From positions 54,299 to 118,298 of the forward strand of contig JBNKHG010000030.1 of the NCBI GenBank assembly GCA_050290225.1: a stretch of DNA of 64,000 nucleotides. Reading direction: 5' to 3'. Numbering within the stretch: the first letter of the stretch is position 1; the number at the start of each line of letters is the position of its first letter. A model generated the notes under the pieces. That model made no database searches. It saw only the letters and a program-made list of their open reading frames with translations, and had not been told where the DNA came from. Shown here piece by piece: positions 1 to 8,770 of the stretch. Source of the DNA: JBNKHG01 sp050290225. Its GTDB lineage: Bacteria > Pseudomonadota > Gammaproteobacteria > Pseudomonadales > Cellvibrionaceae. Position numbers and translations under genes: made by a program.

Positions 1-495
1 GTTGGCGGTGGTTCCAACGCCATCGGCCTGTTTCACCCCTTCCTGGAAGATGAGGGCGTGAAGATGTACGGCGTCGAGGCTGGCGGCCACGGTATCGAGA
101 CCGGCGAACATGCCGCGCCACTCAATGAGGGGATTCCGGGAGTCTTGCACGGTAATCGTACTTACCTGATGGAAGATGAAGACGGCCAGATTATAGAAAC
201 TCACTCGGTCTCAGCCGGCCTGGATTATCCTGGCGTCGGTCCTGAACACGCCTGGCTCAAGGATATCGGCCGGGCCAATTACGTGGCGATCAACGATGAT
301 GAGGCGTTAGCGGCATTTAGACGCTTGACCCAGGTGGAAGGAATTATGCCGGCCCTTGAGTCCAGTCACGCAGTCGCCTATGCGGAAAAACTGGCTGCAC
401 AGATGGATAAGGATCAGATTATTCTGGTCAACCTGTCGGGGCGGGGGGACAAAGATATTTTGACTGTCGCCGATATCGACGGCATCAGCGTATAA
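1..495 (+). CDS. trpB: Tryptophan synthase beta chain, C-terminal part (5' end outside window)
   Basis: The frame is open from the first base. It begins with VGGGSNAIGLFHPF, the pyridoxal-phosphate phosphate-binding glycine/serine motif of TrpB, so roughly the last 165 residues are present. TrpB condenses indole with serine to make tryptophan, as a complex with TrpA. Other family landmarks visible are GVEAGGHG, YPGVGPEHAWL and the ESSHA segment near the end. trpA follows 80 nt downstream on the same strand, the usual trpBA pair. The first in-frame ATG inside the window (58) is internal and is not the start. Confidence 0.97.
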   Translation, partial: VGGGSNAIGLFHPFLEDEGVKMYGVEAGGHGIETGEHAAPLNEGIPGVLHGNRTYLMEDEDGQIIETHSVSAGLDYPGVGPEHAWLKDIGRANYVAINDDEALAAFRRLTQVEGIMPALESSHAVAYAEKLAAQMDKDQIILVNLSGRGDKDILTVADIDGISV

Positions 496-575
496 CCGCT
501 CACCGCGTGAGTGCCGGTCGATTGGCGTCCGGCCAAACTGCAGAAACCGATCGAAACGATTAGGAAACAAAAAGC

Positions 576-1385
576 GTGAACCGAATTACACAGCGATTGG
601 CGTCATTGAAAAGTGATGGACGCAAAGCCTTTGTGTCCTATGTGGTCAATGGAGATCCAGCCCCCGAGGCCACACTGCCGGCAATGCATGAACTGGTGGC
701 TCAAGGGGTTGATATTATCGAGTTGGGCGTACCTTTTTCTGACCCTATGGCGGATGGTCCGGTTATCCAGTTGGGTCACGAACGCGCCCTGGCTAATAAG
801 ACGACTTTGAGAGGAACCCTGGCAACGGTCAAGGCCTTCCGCGAATCCGATAATGAAACACCGGTAGTTTTGATGGGGTATGCTAATCCCATTGAACGCA
901 TGGGATACAAGGCCTTTGCCGAGGCCGCCGGGGAGGCCGGTGTCGATGGCGTCCTGACTGTCGATCTTCCACCGGAAGAAGCCGAGGCGTTAAACGCGGA
1001 ACTCAAGGCTGTGGGAATTGAAAGTATTTTTCTAATTGCCCCCACCACCACTCGTGAGCGCATCCAGTTGATTGCGGCCCTGGCGGGCGGGTTCCTTTAC
1101 TACGTATCACTAAAAGGGGTAACCGGTGCCGGCCACCTGGATATCGTCTCGGTCGAGAAAAAGCTGGCAGAGATTCGGGACATTACCGATCTTCCCCTGT
1201 GTGTCGGTTTTGGGATTAAGGACGCCGACTCTGCCAAAGCCATTGCCCAAAGTGCAGACGGGGTGGTGGTAGGTAGTGCCTTTGTTCAGGTGATGGGCGA
1301 CGGCGCGGGCCAGGAGGCTGCATCAATTGCCCGTACACTGGGTGAAAAGGCAGCCCCTATTCGGGCTGCTATAGACGAGGTTTGA
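576..1385 (+). CDS. trpA: Tryptophan synthase alpha chain
   Basis: 269 residues, normal length for TrpA, which cleaves indole-3-glycerol phosphate to indole and glyceraldehyde-3-phosphate and channels indole to TrpB. The catalytic glutamate (E49 in IIELGVPFSDP) and aspartate (D60 in PMADGP) are both present, with the phosphate-binding loops GFGIKDADSA and GVVVGSAFV near residues 212-235. It starts at GTG (position 576); the coding sequence opens MNRITQRL, typical of the family. It lies directly after trpB and before accD, as in Pseudomonas and Cellvibrio relatives. Confidence 0.98.
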   Translation: MNRITQRLASLKSDGRKAFVSYVVNGDPAPEATLPAMHELVAQGVDIIELGVPFSDPMADGPVIQLGHERALANKTTLRGTLATVKAFRESDNETPVVLMGYANPIERMGYKAFAEAAGEAGVDGVLTVDLPPEEAEALNAELKAVGIESIFLIAPTTTRERIQLIAALAGGFLYYVSLKGVTGAGHLDIVSVEKKLAEIRDITDLPLCVGFGIKDADSAKAIAQSADGVVVGSAFVQVMGDGAGQEAASIARTLGEKAAPIRAAIDEV

Positions 1386-1516
1386 TCGCGCTTCGACAGT
1401 TGGTTCTGTGGTAATGACAAGTAGAGCGAATCAACAATAAGCAATCGAGAATAATCACTAACCGAAACAAGGAAACACCCCTAGGGGTGATTACAAGCGT
1501 AAGTAGAGACGGGTAT

Positions 1517-2380
1517 ATGAGCTGGTTAGATAAAATTGTTCCCAATGTGGTGCGTTCCGAAGGCAAACGCCGTAGCAGCAAAGTGCCTGAGGGTTTGTGG
1601 AAAAAGTGCGTCAAGTGCAGTGCGGTCCTGTACCGGCCTGAACTTGAGCGCAACCTGGATGTCTGCCCCAAGTGCGATCATCATATGCGGATCGGCGCGC
1701 GCAAACGCCTCGATATTTTCCTAGATCAGGAAAATCGCCAGGAACTGGCCGTTGACGTCGAGCCTATTGATCGCCTCAAATTTAAAGATATCAAGAAATA
1801 CAAGGATCGCCTTTCCTCGGCACAAAAGAGCGTCGGCGAAAAAGACGCTCTCGTTGCCATGAAAGGTGAGTTGAAGGGTATTCCCGTGGTTGCCGTCGCT
1901 TTTGAGTTTGCCTTCCACGGCGGATCCATGGGCTATGCGGTGGGCGAGCGCTTTACCCGCGCGGCGCAGGTGGCTTTGGAAGAGAACATCCCCCTGATCT
2001 GTTTCTCGGCCACGGGTGGTGCCCGTATGCAAGAAGCGCTGATTTCGCTGATGCAAATGGCAAAAACTAGCGCTGTGATCGAAAAACTCAAAACCCAGGG
2101 GACCCCTTATATTTCCCTGATGACAGATCCGGTGTACGGTGGCGTGTCGGCCAGCTTGGCGCTGTTGGGGGATATCAATGCAGCCGAGCCGGGTGCACGT
2201 GCCGGTTTTGCCGGCCCCAATATTATTGAGCAGACTATTCGACAAAAACTGCCCAAAGGATTCCAGCGCAGTGAATTCCTGTTGGAGCACGGTGCTATCG
2301 ATATGATTATTCACCGCCTGGAAATGCGCGATAAGGTGGCGGGTTTGCTGGCGAAATTCACCCACCGGCCCGCTGCTTGA
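1517..2380 (+). CDS. accD: Acetyl-CoA carboxylase carboxyltransferase subunit beta
   Basis: 287 residues from the ATG at 1517 (MSWLDKIVP), the usual AccD N-terminus; an upstream in-frame ATG at 1487 would add ten residues unlike the family. The purine-rich GAGACGGG just before 1517 supports the choice. AccD with AccA forms the carboxyltransferase that makes malonyl-CoA for fatty acid synthesis. The N-terminal zinc finger is visible as C31-x2-C34 and C50-x2-C53, followed by the crotonase-type core with SATGGARMQE and DPVYGGVSASLA. It is co-oriented with trpA and folC; accD-folC linkage is standard in gammaproteobacteria. Confidence 0.97.
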   Translation: MSWLDKIVPNVVRSEGKRRSSKVPEGLWKKCVKCSAVLYRPELERNLDVCPKCDHHMRIGARKRLDIFLDQENRQELAVDVEPIDRLKFKDIKKYKDRLSSAQKSVGEKDALVAMKGELKGIPVVAVAFEFAFHGGSMGYAVGERFTRAAQVALEENIPLICFSATGGARMQEALISLMQMAKTSAVIEKLKTQGTPYISLMTDPVYGGVSASLALLGDINAAEPGARAGFAGPNIIEQTIRQKLPKGFQRSEFLLEHGAIDMIIHRLEMRDKVAGLLAKFTHRPAA

Positions 2381-2395
2381 TGACAGCTGTTGGCA

Positions 2396-3661
2396 ATGCG
2401 CTTTAGCTCACTCGCTGACTGGCTGGGGTGGATGGAACAAAACCATCCACGGCAAATTGATTTGGGGTTGGCGCGTATCGGGCGGGTTGCCAAACGCCTT
2501 GGGCTCGATCGCCCCTCTATGACGACCGTATCCGTTGCCGGTACCAATGGCAAAGGATCTTGCGTGGCGGTGTTGGAGCAGTTGCTGCTGGACGTCGGGC
2601 AGAATGTCGGCGTTTTTACCTCTCCCCATTTTCTTCACTATTGTGAACGCATACGCGTCAACGGCCAACCGGTGAGCGAACAGGAAGTTTGCGAAGCCTT
2701 TGCGAGAATCGATAGCGCGAGACAGGAAATCAGCCTTACCTATTTTGAATTTGGCACTTTGGCTGCGTTAGACCTTTTTGCGCGTCGTGGGGTCGACACC
2801 CAGATATTGGAGGTGGGACTCGGAGGTCGACTCGACGCAGTCAATCTGGTTGATGCTGACGTGGCTGTGGTCACCTCCATCGCCATTGACCACGAAGAAT
2901 GGCTCGGCAGCGACCGAGAAATTATCGGTCGTGAGAAAGCGGGGATTTTTCGGCGGGATAAACCCGCCATCTGTGTCGATCCCGAGCCCCCTGCGAGTAT
3001 CGCTGCGGTGGCAGCTGAAACCGGAGCCGATCTGAGACAAGTGGATCGCCAATGGCATTACCAGGCTCAGGGGGAGCTCTGGTCTTTTGAAGGCCAGAGT
3101 ATTGGCGGAGATCTCGTGGCCTATCAGTCATTACCCATACCGAATCTTCCTATACCCAGTGCCGCTGCCGCATTGCAGGCAGCTCTTTTGCTTGGCGTCG
3201 CCCCGGTCGCAGCAAAGCTGTCGGAAACACTGAAGCAGGTCACATTGCCGGGTCGCTTTCAGCAGGTAAACTACAAAGACAGAAACTTTGTGCTGGATGT
3301 TGCGCACAATCCCGCCGCCGCTGAATACCTGGCCGAACGCCTGCGGGCTAAGGCGTCGGGTGGCGACACCTGGGCTCTGGTAGCGATGATGGCGGACAAG
3401 GATCGGCGCGCAAGCCTGTCTGCTCTGCAAGTCGCTGTTGATCATTGGTTGGTGGCTGACTTGCCCGATAACTCCCGCGCGGCTTCGGCCGAAGCGTTGC
3501 AGGAAGATCTGGCGGTTTTGGGGATTACGGCAGAGGCCTGTGCCGATGTGGAACAGGCGATCGCCCAAGTGCTGGCCCAGAGCGCGCCGGGGGATCGCAT
3601 TGTTGTAGCAGGTTCATTCTTTACGGTAGCCGCGGCCCTGAAGTTGATTGAAGAGGTGTAA
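2396..3661 (+). CDS. folC: Bifunctional folylpolyglutamate synthase / dihydrofolate synthase
   Basis: About 421 residues. FolC adds glutamate to dihydropteroate and to folates in an ATP-dependent Mur-ligase type reaction. The P-loop VAGTNGKGS lies near residue 48, followed by FTSPHF, the glycine-rich LEVGLGGRLDAVN with its aspartate, and the second-domain motifs PGRFQ and LDVAHNP. I chose the ATG at 2396 over the TTG two codons earlier. Only 15 nt separate it from accD and the SPOR-domain gene follows after 29 nt, so one transcript is likely. Confidence 0.96.
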   Translation: MRFSSLADWLGWMEQNHPRQIDLGLARIGRVAKRLGLDRPSMTTVSVAGTNGKGSCVAVLEQLLLDVGQNVGVFTSPHFLHYCERIRVNGQPVSEQEVCEAFARIDSARQEISLTYFEFGTLAALDLFARRGVDTQILEVGLGGRLDAVNLVDADVAVVTSIAIDHEEWLGSDREIIGREKAGIFRRDKPAICVDPEPPASIAAVAAETGADLRQVDRQWHYQAQGELWSFEGQSIGGDLVAYQSLPIPNLPIPSAAAALQAALLLGVAPVAAKLSETLKQVTLPGRFQQVNYKDRNFVLDVAHNPAAAEYLAERLRAKASGGDTWALVAMMADKDRRASLSALQVAVDHWLVADLPDNSRAASAEALQEDLAVLGITAEACADVEQAIAQVLAQSAPGDRIVVAGSFFTVAAALKLIEEV

Positions 3662-3690
3662 ATTAATGCTCCGGTATCGCGAGGTGTACT

Positions 3691-4212
3691 ATGGATGACG
3701 GCCTCAAACAACGGTTGGTCGGGGCCGTGGTTCTGGCCGCTTTGGCGGTGATATTCCTGCCAAGCCTGTTTAATGAAGATAATCGTCGCCGGGTTGACAC
3801 CCGTACCCAGGTACCGCCCGGCCCCGGAATTAAGACGGTGGAAATTCCGGACCCGGTGCGTCCCCGGGAAATTCCCCAGGCCAAAGCCGCAGAACAGATG
3901 TACCAAATGCTCGAGACGGATGCGGAGGACGATGGCAAGCCGGTGGAATCCCGACTGAACAAAGAGGGGGTTCCGTTGGCCTGGGTGGTACAGGTGGCCA
4001 GTTTTAAATCCCTGGATCGGGCGGAGGCGTTGCGCGACCAGTTGTCGGGAGAAGGCTATAAGGCTTTTGTGCGCACGGCAACGACCAGCAAAGGAGCGAC
4101 CTCCCGGGTGTTTGTGGGCCCTAAACTGGATAAACAGCGTGCCCTGGCTATCAAGGAGGAGCTGGACCGGGAGCACCGGGTGGAGTCCATGGTGCTAAAA
4201 TTTAGGCCCTGA
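3691..4212 (+). CDS. dedD: SPOR-domain cell division protein, DedD-like
   Basis: 173 residues. One hydrophobic segment (about residues 9-25, LVGAVVLAALAVIFLPSLF) follows a short cytoplasmic N-terminus, then a proline- and charge-rich linker, and a C-terminal SPOR domain from about residue 95 (WVVQVASFKSLDRAEALRDQL to the end). SPOR domains bind denuded septal peptidoglycan, so a periplasmic role at the division site is expected. Position between folC and cvpA matches dedD in Escherichia coli and Pseudomonas. The N-terminal anchor and linker are poorly conserved in this family, so the name rests on the SPOR domain and context. Confidence 0.9.
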   Translation: MDDGLKQRLVGAVVLAALAVIFLPSLFNEDNRRRVDTRTQVPPGPGIKTVEIPDPVRPREIPQAKAAEQMYQMLETDAEDDGKPVESRLNKEGVPLAWVVQVASFKSLDRAEALRDQLSGEGYKAFVRTATTSKGATSRVFVGPKLDKQRALAIKEELDREHRVESMVLKFRP

Positions 4213-4373
4213 ACTAACAGATGTGACAGATTGAGGGCTATCTTGCCTGCCGGAGGCTCTGGTAAAATGCGGATCTTATCCGGCCTTTTCTTAACGCATT
4301 TTTTGGGAAAGTGCCACAAGTGCTTGATTTAAAAGCATTTGTTTAAATACGAAACAGGGCAATCCATCAAAGT

Positions 4374-4868
4374 ATGAATTGGGCTGATTGGACCATTCTC
4401 GTGATTCTGGCTGTTTCCGGCCTGATCAGTATCAAGCGCGGTTTTATAAAAGAAGCCTTGTCCCTGGTGATATGGGCGGCCGCCTTCGTGGTGGCAATGT
4501 TGTTCCGGGATCAGATGACGGTCTTGTTGATGGACAGTATCCAGACGCCGTCGCTACGCCAGGCAGTGGCATTTGGCGTGTTGTTTCTGGGCACCTTGAT
4601 CGTTGGATCCATGGTCAACTACCTGCTCGGCGAACTGGTGCGTATGACCGGCCTATCGGGGACCGACCGTTTGCTCGGCATGCTGTTTGGCCTGGCGCGA
4701 GGCGCCATAGTCGTGATGGCCATCTTGATATTTTTACCGCGCGTATTGCCGGTGGCACAGGATCCCTGGTGGCAGCAGTCGGTGTTGATTCCACAGTTTC
4801 TAACGTTTGAAGATTGGTCCCGTCAAACGGCGAGCTATCTTACGCAACGAATATTACAATTGTTTTGA
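4374..4868 (+). CDS. cvpA: CvpA family inner-membrane protein
   Basis: 164 residues with four hydrophobic segments (about 1-20, 28-46, 63-85, 103-122), the CvpA topology. The opening MNWADWTILVILAVSGLIS and IKRGFIKEALSL are characteristic. CvpA is known for colicin V production and for envelope stress tolerance; its molecular activity is not settled. It stands 41 nt upstream of purF, the conserved cvpA-purF pair. The 160-nt space before it shows no clear gene. Confidence 0.95.
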   Translation: MNWADWTILVILAVSGLISIKRGFIKEALSLVIWAAAFVVAMLFRDQMTVLLMDSIQTPSLRQAVAFGVLFLGTLIVGSMVNYLLGELVRMTGLSGTDRLLGMLFGLARGAIVVMAILIFLPRVLPVAQDPWWQQSVLIPQFLTFEDWSRQTASYLTQRILQLF

Positions 4869-4909
4869 GTACTCCAATTAACCAGTGAACGGGCTGAGGT
4901 AAGGCATAT

Positions 4910-6445
4910 ATGTGTGGCATTGTCGGTATTGTGGGTAAAAGCGATGTCAACTTGCAGCTATACGATGCATTAACCATGCTGCAACATCGTGGCCAGGATG
5001 CTGCGGGAATTATGACATGCCACGAAGGCAAGCTGGCCCAGCAGAAGGCCAATGGCCTGGTGAGAGACGTATTCCGTACTCGCCATATGCAGCGGTTGAT
5101 CGGGAACTTTGGCATCGGGCACGTGCGCTATCCCACCGCGGGCAGTTCCGGCCCGGCACTGGCGCAACCCTTTTACGTCAATTCCCCTTACGGTATCGGT
5201 CTGGCCCATAACGGCAACTTGACGAATGCCAATGAAGTCAGTGAGCACCTTTTCAAAGCCGATCTGCGTCACGTCAACACGGATTCGGATTCGGAGGTGC
5301 TGCTCAATGTGTTTGCCCACGAGTTGCAGCGCCTTGGGAAATTGCAGCCGACGCCGGACGATATCTTCGCGGCGGTTCAGGGGGTGCATCAACGCGTACG
5401 TGGTGGTTACGCCTGTGTGGCGCTGGTGGCCAGCTATGGGCTGGTAGCGTTTCGCGATCCCAATGGTATTCGTCCGCTGGTGTTTGGCAAGCGACAAACA
5501 CCGCAGGGACCCGAGTATATGATCGCCTCGGAAAGTGTGGCCCTGGACGTACTGGGCTATAAACTGGAACGGGATATCGCACCTGGTGAAGCCCTGTTTA
5601 TCAGCGTGCATGGTGAGATGCATTCACGTCAGTGTGCCGATAAACCATCGCTGACCCCCTGCATATTCGAGCATGTGTATTTTGCCCGTCCGGACTCAAT
5701 CATGGACGGCATTTCAGTCTACAAGGCCCGTCTGCGCCAGGGCGAAAAGCTGGCGGAGAAGATTCTGCGTGAGCGGCCCAATCACGATATTGATGTGGTG
5801 ATCCCCATCCCCGACAGCAGCCGTGTCGCCGGACAGGCGCTGGCCCAGACCTTGGGCGTCAAGTTCCGGGAAGGCCTGGTAAAAAACCGCTATATTGGCC
5901 GCACCTTTATTATGCCCGGGCAGCACCAACGCAAGAAGTCTGTGCGACAAAAGCTGAATGCCATCTCACTGGAGTTCCAGGGCAAGAACGTGCTGTTGGC
6001 CGATGACTCTATTGTGCGCGGCACCACTTGCCAGCAGATTATTCAAATGGCCCGCGATGCCGGTGCCGCCAAAGTCTATTTCGCTTCGGCGGCGCCAGCG
6101 GTGAAGTATCCCAATGTCTACGGTATCGATATGCCTTCGGCCAGGGAATTGATTGCCCACGGTCGTACTGACGAGGAGGTCTGCCGGGAAATCGGTGCTG
6201 ATTGGTTGATATACCAGGATCTCGAGGATCTGGTGGCCGCCTCAGCGGAAGGGAACCCTAATGTGAAGCGGTTTGATTGCGCCGTTTTTACCGGTGAATA
6301 TGTCACGGGCGACGTAGACCAAAGCTATCTGGATAGCCTGGACGCTGCTCGCAACGATGCGGTCAAGTCAGTAAGCGACTCCACCATCGACAGTGGTGAG
6401 AATGCCGTTATTGGTTTACACAACGATATGAGTGAAGCGGGGTAG
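4910..6445 (+). CDS. purF: Amidophosphoribosyltransferase
   Basis: 511 residues. PurF makes 5-phosphoribosylamine from PRPP and glutamine, the first committed step of purine synthesis. The N-terminal nucleophile cysteine is residue 2 (MCGIVGIVG), after which come LQHRGQDAAG and the glutaminase loop with HVRYPTAG. The phosphoribosyltransferase half carries VIPIPDSSR and the PRPP-binding loop LLADDSIVRGTT near residue 365. The ATG is preceded by TGAGGTAAGG. A strong terminator lies 28 nt after the stop, ending the trp-acc-fol-cvp-pur run. Confidence 0.98.
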   Translation: MCGIVGIVGKSDVNLQLYDALTMLQHRGQDAAGIMTCHEGKLAQQKANGLVRDVFRTRHMQRLIGNFGIGHVRYPTAGSSGPALAQPFYVNSPYGIGLAHNGNLTNANEVSEHLFKADLRHVNTDSDSEVLLNVFAHELQRLGKLQPTPDDIFAAVQGVHQRVRGGYACVALVASYGLVAFRDPNGIRPLVFGKRQTPQGPEYMIASESVALDVLGYKLERDIAPGEALFISVHGEMHSRQCADKPSLTPCIFEHVYFARPDSIMDGISVYKARLRQGEKLAEKILRERPNHDIDVVIPIPDSSRVAGQALAQTLGVKFREGLVKNRYIGRTFIMPGQHQRKKSVRQKLNAISLEFQGKNVLLADDSIVRGTTCQQIIQMARDAGAAKVYFASAAPAVKYPNVYGIDMPSARELIAHGRTDEEVCREIGADWLIYQDLEDLVAASAEGNPNVKRFDCAVFTGEYVTGDVDQSYLDSLDAARNDAVKSVSDSTIDSGENAVIGLHNDMSEAG

Positions 6446-6472
6446 ATCCTGCCATTGCCTGATCTTTTTCTG

Positions 6473-6502
6473 AAAAGGGTGCGCAAGGGCGCACCCTTTT
6501 TT
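6473..6502 (+). terminator. Rho-independent terminator after purF
   Basis: An 8-bp GC-rich stem, GGGTGCGC (6477-6484) with GCGCACCC (6489-6496), has a 4-nt AAGG loop. It is flanked by four A before and six T after, so it can also act in the other direction. It sits between purF and metZ. Confidence 0.93.
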
Positions 6503-6586
6503 GTTGGGGCGATTGCTATTTGTCGGCTGAGAGCCTATCTTGCTGGCTAATCACAGAGAAACTATAAACCGGGATAATCGAAGACT

Positions 6587-7795
6587 ATGAGTGAGAATCG
6601 CGAGCACCTTCTGGCAGAGGCCTTAGCCACCGCGGAGTTGGATACTCTGGCAGTTCGGGCCGGTCAGTTGCGCAGTCACGAAGGCGAGCACAGCGAAGCC
6701 ATCTTCACCACTTCCAGCTATGTGTTTGCCAATGCGGCCGAAGCGGCGGCGCGTTTTTCCGGCGAGCAGGAAGGCAACGTTTACTCGCGCTATACCAATC
6801 CCACCGTGCGCACTTTTCAGGACCGCATTGCGGCCCTTGAAGGCGCGGAAGCTGCTGTCGCCACTTCGTCAGGTATGGCGGCCATACTCAGTACCTGTAT
6901 GGCATTGCTCAGCGCCGGGGATCATGTGGTGTGTTCGCGCAGCGTGTTTGGCACGACCACCGTACTCTTCAACAAATACCTGCAGAAGTTTGGTGTGAAG
7001 GTCAGTTTTGTCGCCCTCACCGACTATGAGCAGTGGCGATCGGCGATCACTCCCGACACGAAAATGCTGTTTCTGGAAACCCCCTCGAATCCGCTGTGTG
7101 AAGTGGCGGACCTCGGACAGTTGTCGAGCCTGGCAAAACAGCACGACTGTTTGCTGGTGGTGGACAATTGCTTTTGCACCCCGGCGTTGCAGCGTCCCCT
7201 GGAATTAGGCGCGGACCTGGTGGTGCATTCAGCCACTAAATACCTGGACGGGCAGGGTCGATGTGTGGGGGGCGTGGTCGTTGGAGCCAAACAGTACACC
7301 GATGAAGTTCTGGCCTTTATCCGCTCTGCTGGTCCCACAATGAGCCCGTTTAATGCCTGGGTTTTCCTCAAGGGTCTGGAAACCCTGCGCCTGCGTATGG
7401 AAGCCCACTCGGTCAATGCACTCGCTATTGCCGAGTGGCTGCAGGCGCAATCCCAAATCGAGCGGGTTTACTATGCCGGGCTGGCTTCACATCCCGGGCA
7501 CGGTCTGGCCTCCCAACAGCAGCGCGCCTACGGTGGCGTTCTGTCGTTTGAGGTCAGGGGAGACAAGGCGGCCGCCTGGCGCTTTATCGATGCGACACAG
7601 ATTATGTCGCTCACGGCTAATTTGGGGGATGCCAAAACCACCATCGTCCACCCCGCAACCACCACCCATGGTCGTCTTTCCCCGGAGGAGAAGGCTGAGG
7701 CGGGAATCCGCGACAATCTGATACGTGTCGCGGTGGGACTTGAGGCTGTGGAGGATTTAAAAACCGATTTACAGCGGGGCTTGGACGCGCTCTAG
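6587..7795 (+). CDS. metZ: O-succinylhomoserine sulfhydrylase
   Basis: 402 residues of the Cys/Met-metabolism PLP-dependent family. MetZ converts O-succinylhomoserine and sulfide to homocysteine in methionine synthesis. The motifs YSRYTNPT, the glycine/serine phosphate-cup segment SSGMAAI, and SATKYLDGQGRCVGG with the PLP lysine (about residue 214) are visible, as is the substrate-binding region SLTANLGDAKT near 345. Location after purF is typical of metZ in Pseudomonas. The close relatives MetB and MetC cannot be excluded from sequence alone, but context favours MetZ. Confidence 0.94.
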   Translation: MSENREHLLAEALATAELDTLAVRAGQLRSHEGEHSEAIFTTSSYVFANAAEAAARFSGEQEGNVYSRYTNPTVRTFQDRIAALEGAEAAVATSSGMAAILSTCMALLSAGDHVVCSRSVFGTTTVLFNKYLQKFGVKVSFVALTDYEQWRSAITPDTKMLFLETPSNPLCEVADLGQLSSLAKQHDCLLVVDNCFCTPALQRPLELGADLVVHSATKYLDGQGRCVGGVVVGAKQYTDEVLAFIRSAGPTMSPFNAWVFLKGLETLRLRMEAHSVNALAIAEWLQAQSQIERVYYAGLASHPGHGLASQQQRAYGGVLSFEVRGDKAAAWRFIDATQIMSLTANLGDAKTTIVHPATTTHGRLSPEEKAEAGIRDNLIRVAVGLEAVEDLKTDLQRGLDAL

Positions 7796-7826
7796 GTAGG
7801 CGAGGGTGCATGCGTAAGAGGCATTG

Positions 7827-8750
7827 ATGCAAAAAATTATTGAGCAGGCAGTAGCTGAGGTGGGTAGGGTGCTGCTCGGTAAGGAGCAGCAGATTCGATT
7901 GGCTTTGGCCTGCCTGTTTGCAAAGGGACATTTGTTGATCGAGGACCTGCCCGGTATGGGTAAAACCACATTGGCCCACGCCCTGGCCAATGTGTTGGGC
8001 CTGAGCTACAACCGTATTCAGTTCACCAGCGACCTGCTGCCCGCCGATATTCTCGGGGTGTCGGTTTTTGATAAGCGCAACGGGGCATTTACCTTTCACC
8101 CCGGTCCGGTGTTCACTCAGGTATTGCTGGCCGACGAGATCAATCGAACCACACCCAAAACCCAGAGTGCTTTACTGGAAGCCATGGAGGAGGGGCAGGT
8201 TACCCTGGATGGGCAGACGCGTCCTCTACCGGACCCCTTTTTCGTTATCGCAACCCAAAACCCGGTCAGTCAATCGGGTACATTCCCGCTGCCCGAATCG
8301 CAATTGGATCGTTTTTTGATGCGTATCCAGTTGGGATATCCTGATCCCCAGGCTGAACGGGCCCTGTTTCTGGGGATGGATTCCCGCGCCCAGTTGGCGC
8401 ACCTGAACCCCTGTATCTCGCCCGAGCAGTTGCAGGCTATGCGCCGTGCGGCCAACGCTATTCAGGTGTCGGAGAACGTGCTCGATTACCTCCAGCGACT
8501 GGTGCATTACACGCGCACTGCACCGGAGTTTTCGTACGGTTTGTCGCCGCGGGGAGCCTTGGCGTTGCTGCAATGTGCTAAAACCTGGGCTGTCATGCAC
8601 GGGCGTAAATTCCTGATACCGGAAGATATACAGGCGGTGATGCCAGCGGTGGTCGGGCATCGTATTCGCGATGCCGCCGATTATGGCGATGAAACCGGTT
8701 ATGCGCTGGTCAACAATCTGTTGAATACTGTCGATATTATAGAGGCCTGA
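7827..8750 (+). CDS. MoxR-family AAA+ ATPase
   Basis: 307 residues starting at the ATG at 7827 (the TTG one codon earlier is not needed; AAGAGG lies upstream). Walker A is LPGMGKTT (residues 41-48) and Walker B is LLADEINR near 105-112, followed by the sensor segment FFVIATQNP and the C-terminal lid with LSPRGALALL. MoxR ATPases act as chaperones or remodelers, usually for the products of neighbouring genes. Here the downstream DUF58 and transglutaminase-core genes complete the common MoxR-DUF58-TgpA trio, with spacings of 20 and 30 nt. Confidence 0.95.
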   Translation: MQKIIEQAVAEVGRVLLGKEQQIRLALACLFAKGHLLIEDLPGMGKTTLAHALANVLGLSYNRIQFTSDLLPADILGVSVFDKRNGAFTFHPGPVFTQVLLADEINRTTPKTQSALLEAMEEGQVTLDGQTRPLPDPFFVIATQNPVSQSGTFPLPESQLDRFLMRIQLGYPDPQAERALFLGMDSRAQLAHLNPCISPEQLQAMRRAANAIQVSENVLDYLQRLVHYTRTAPEFSYGLSPRGALALLQCAKTWAVMHGRKFLIPEDIQAVMPAVVGHRIRDAADYGDETGYALVNNLLNTVDIIEA

Positions 8751-8770
8751 CCCGTGATGGCAGCAGGTGG

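Noticed and set aside
1721..2365. 214-codon frame opposite accD
   Set aside because: Antisense to a certain gene; no recognisable motif.
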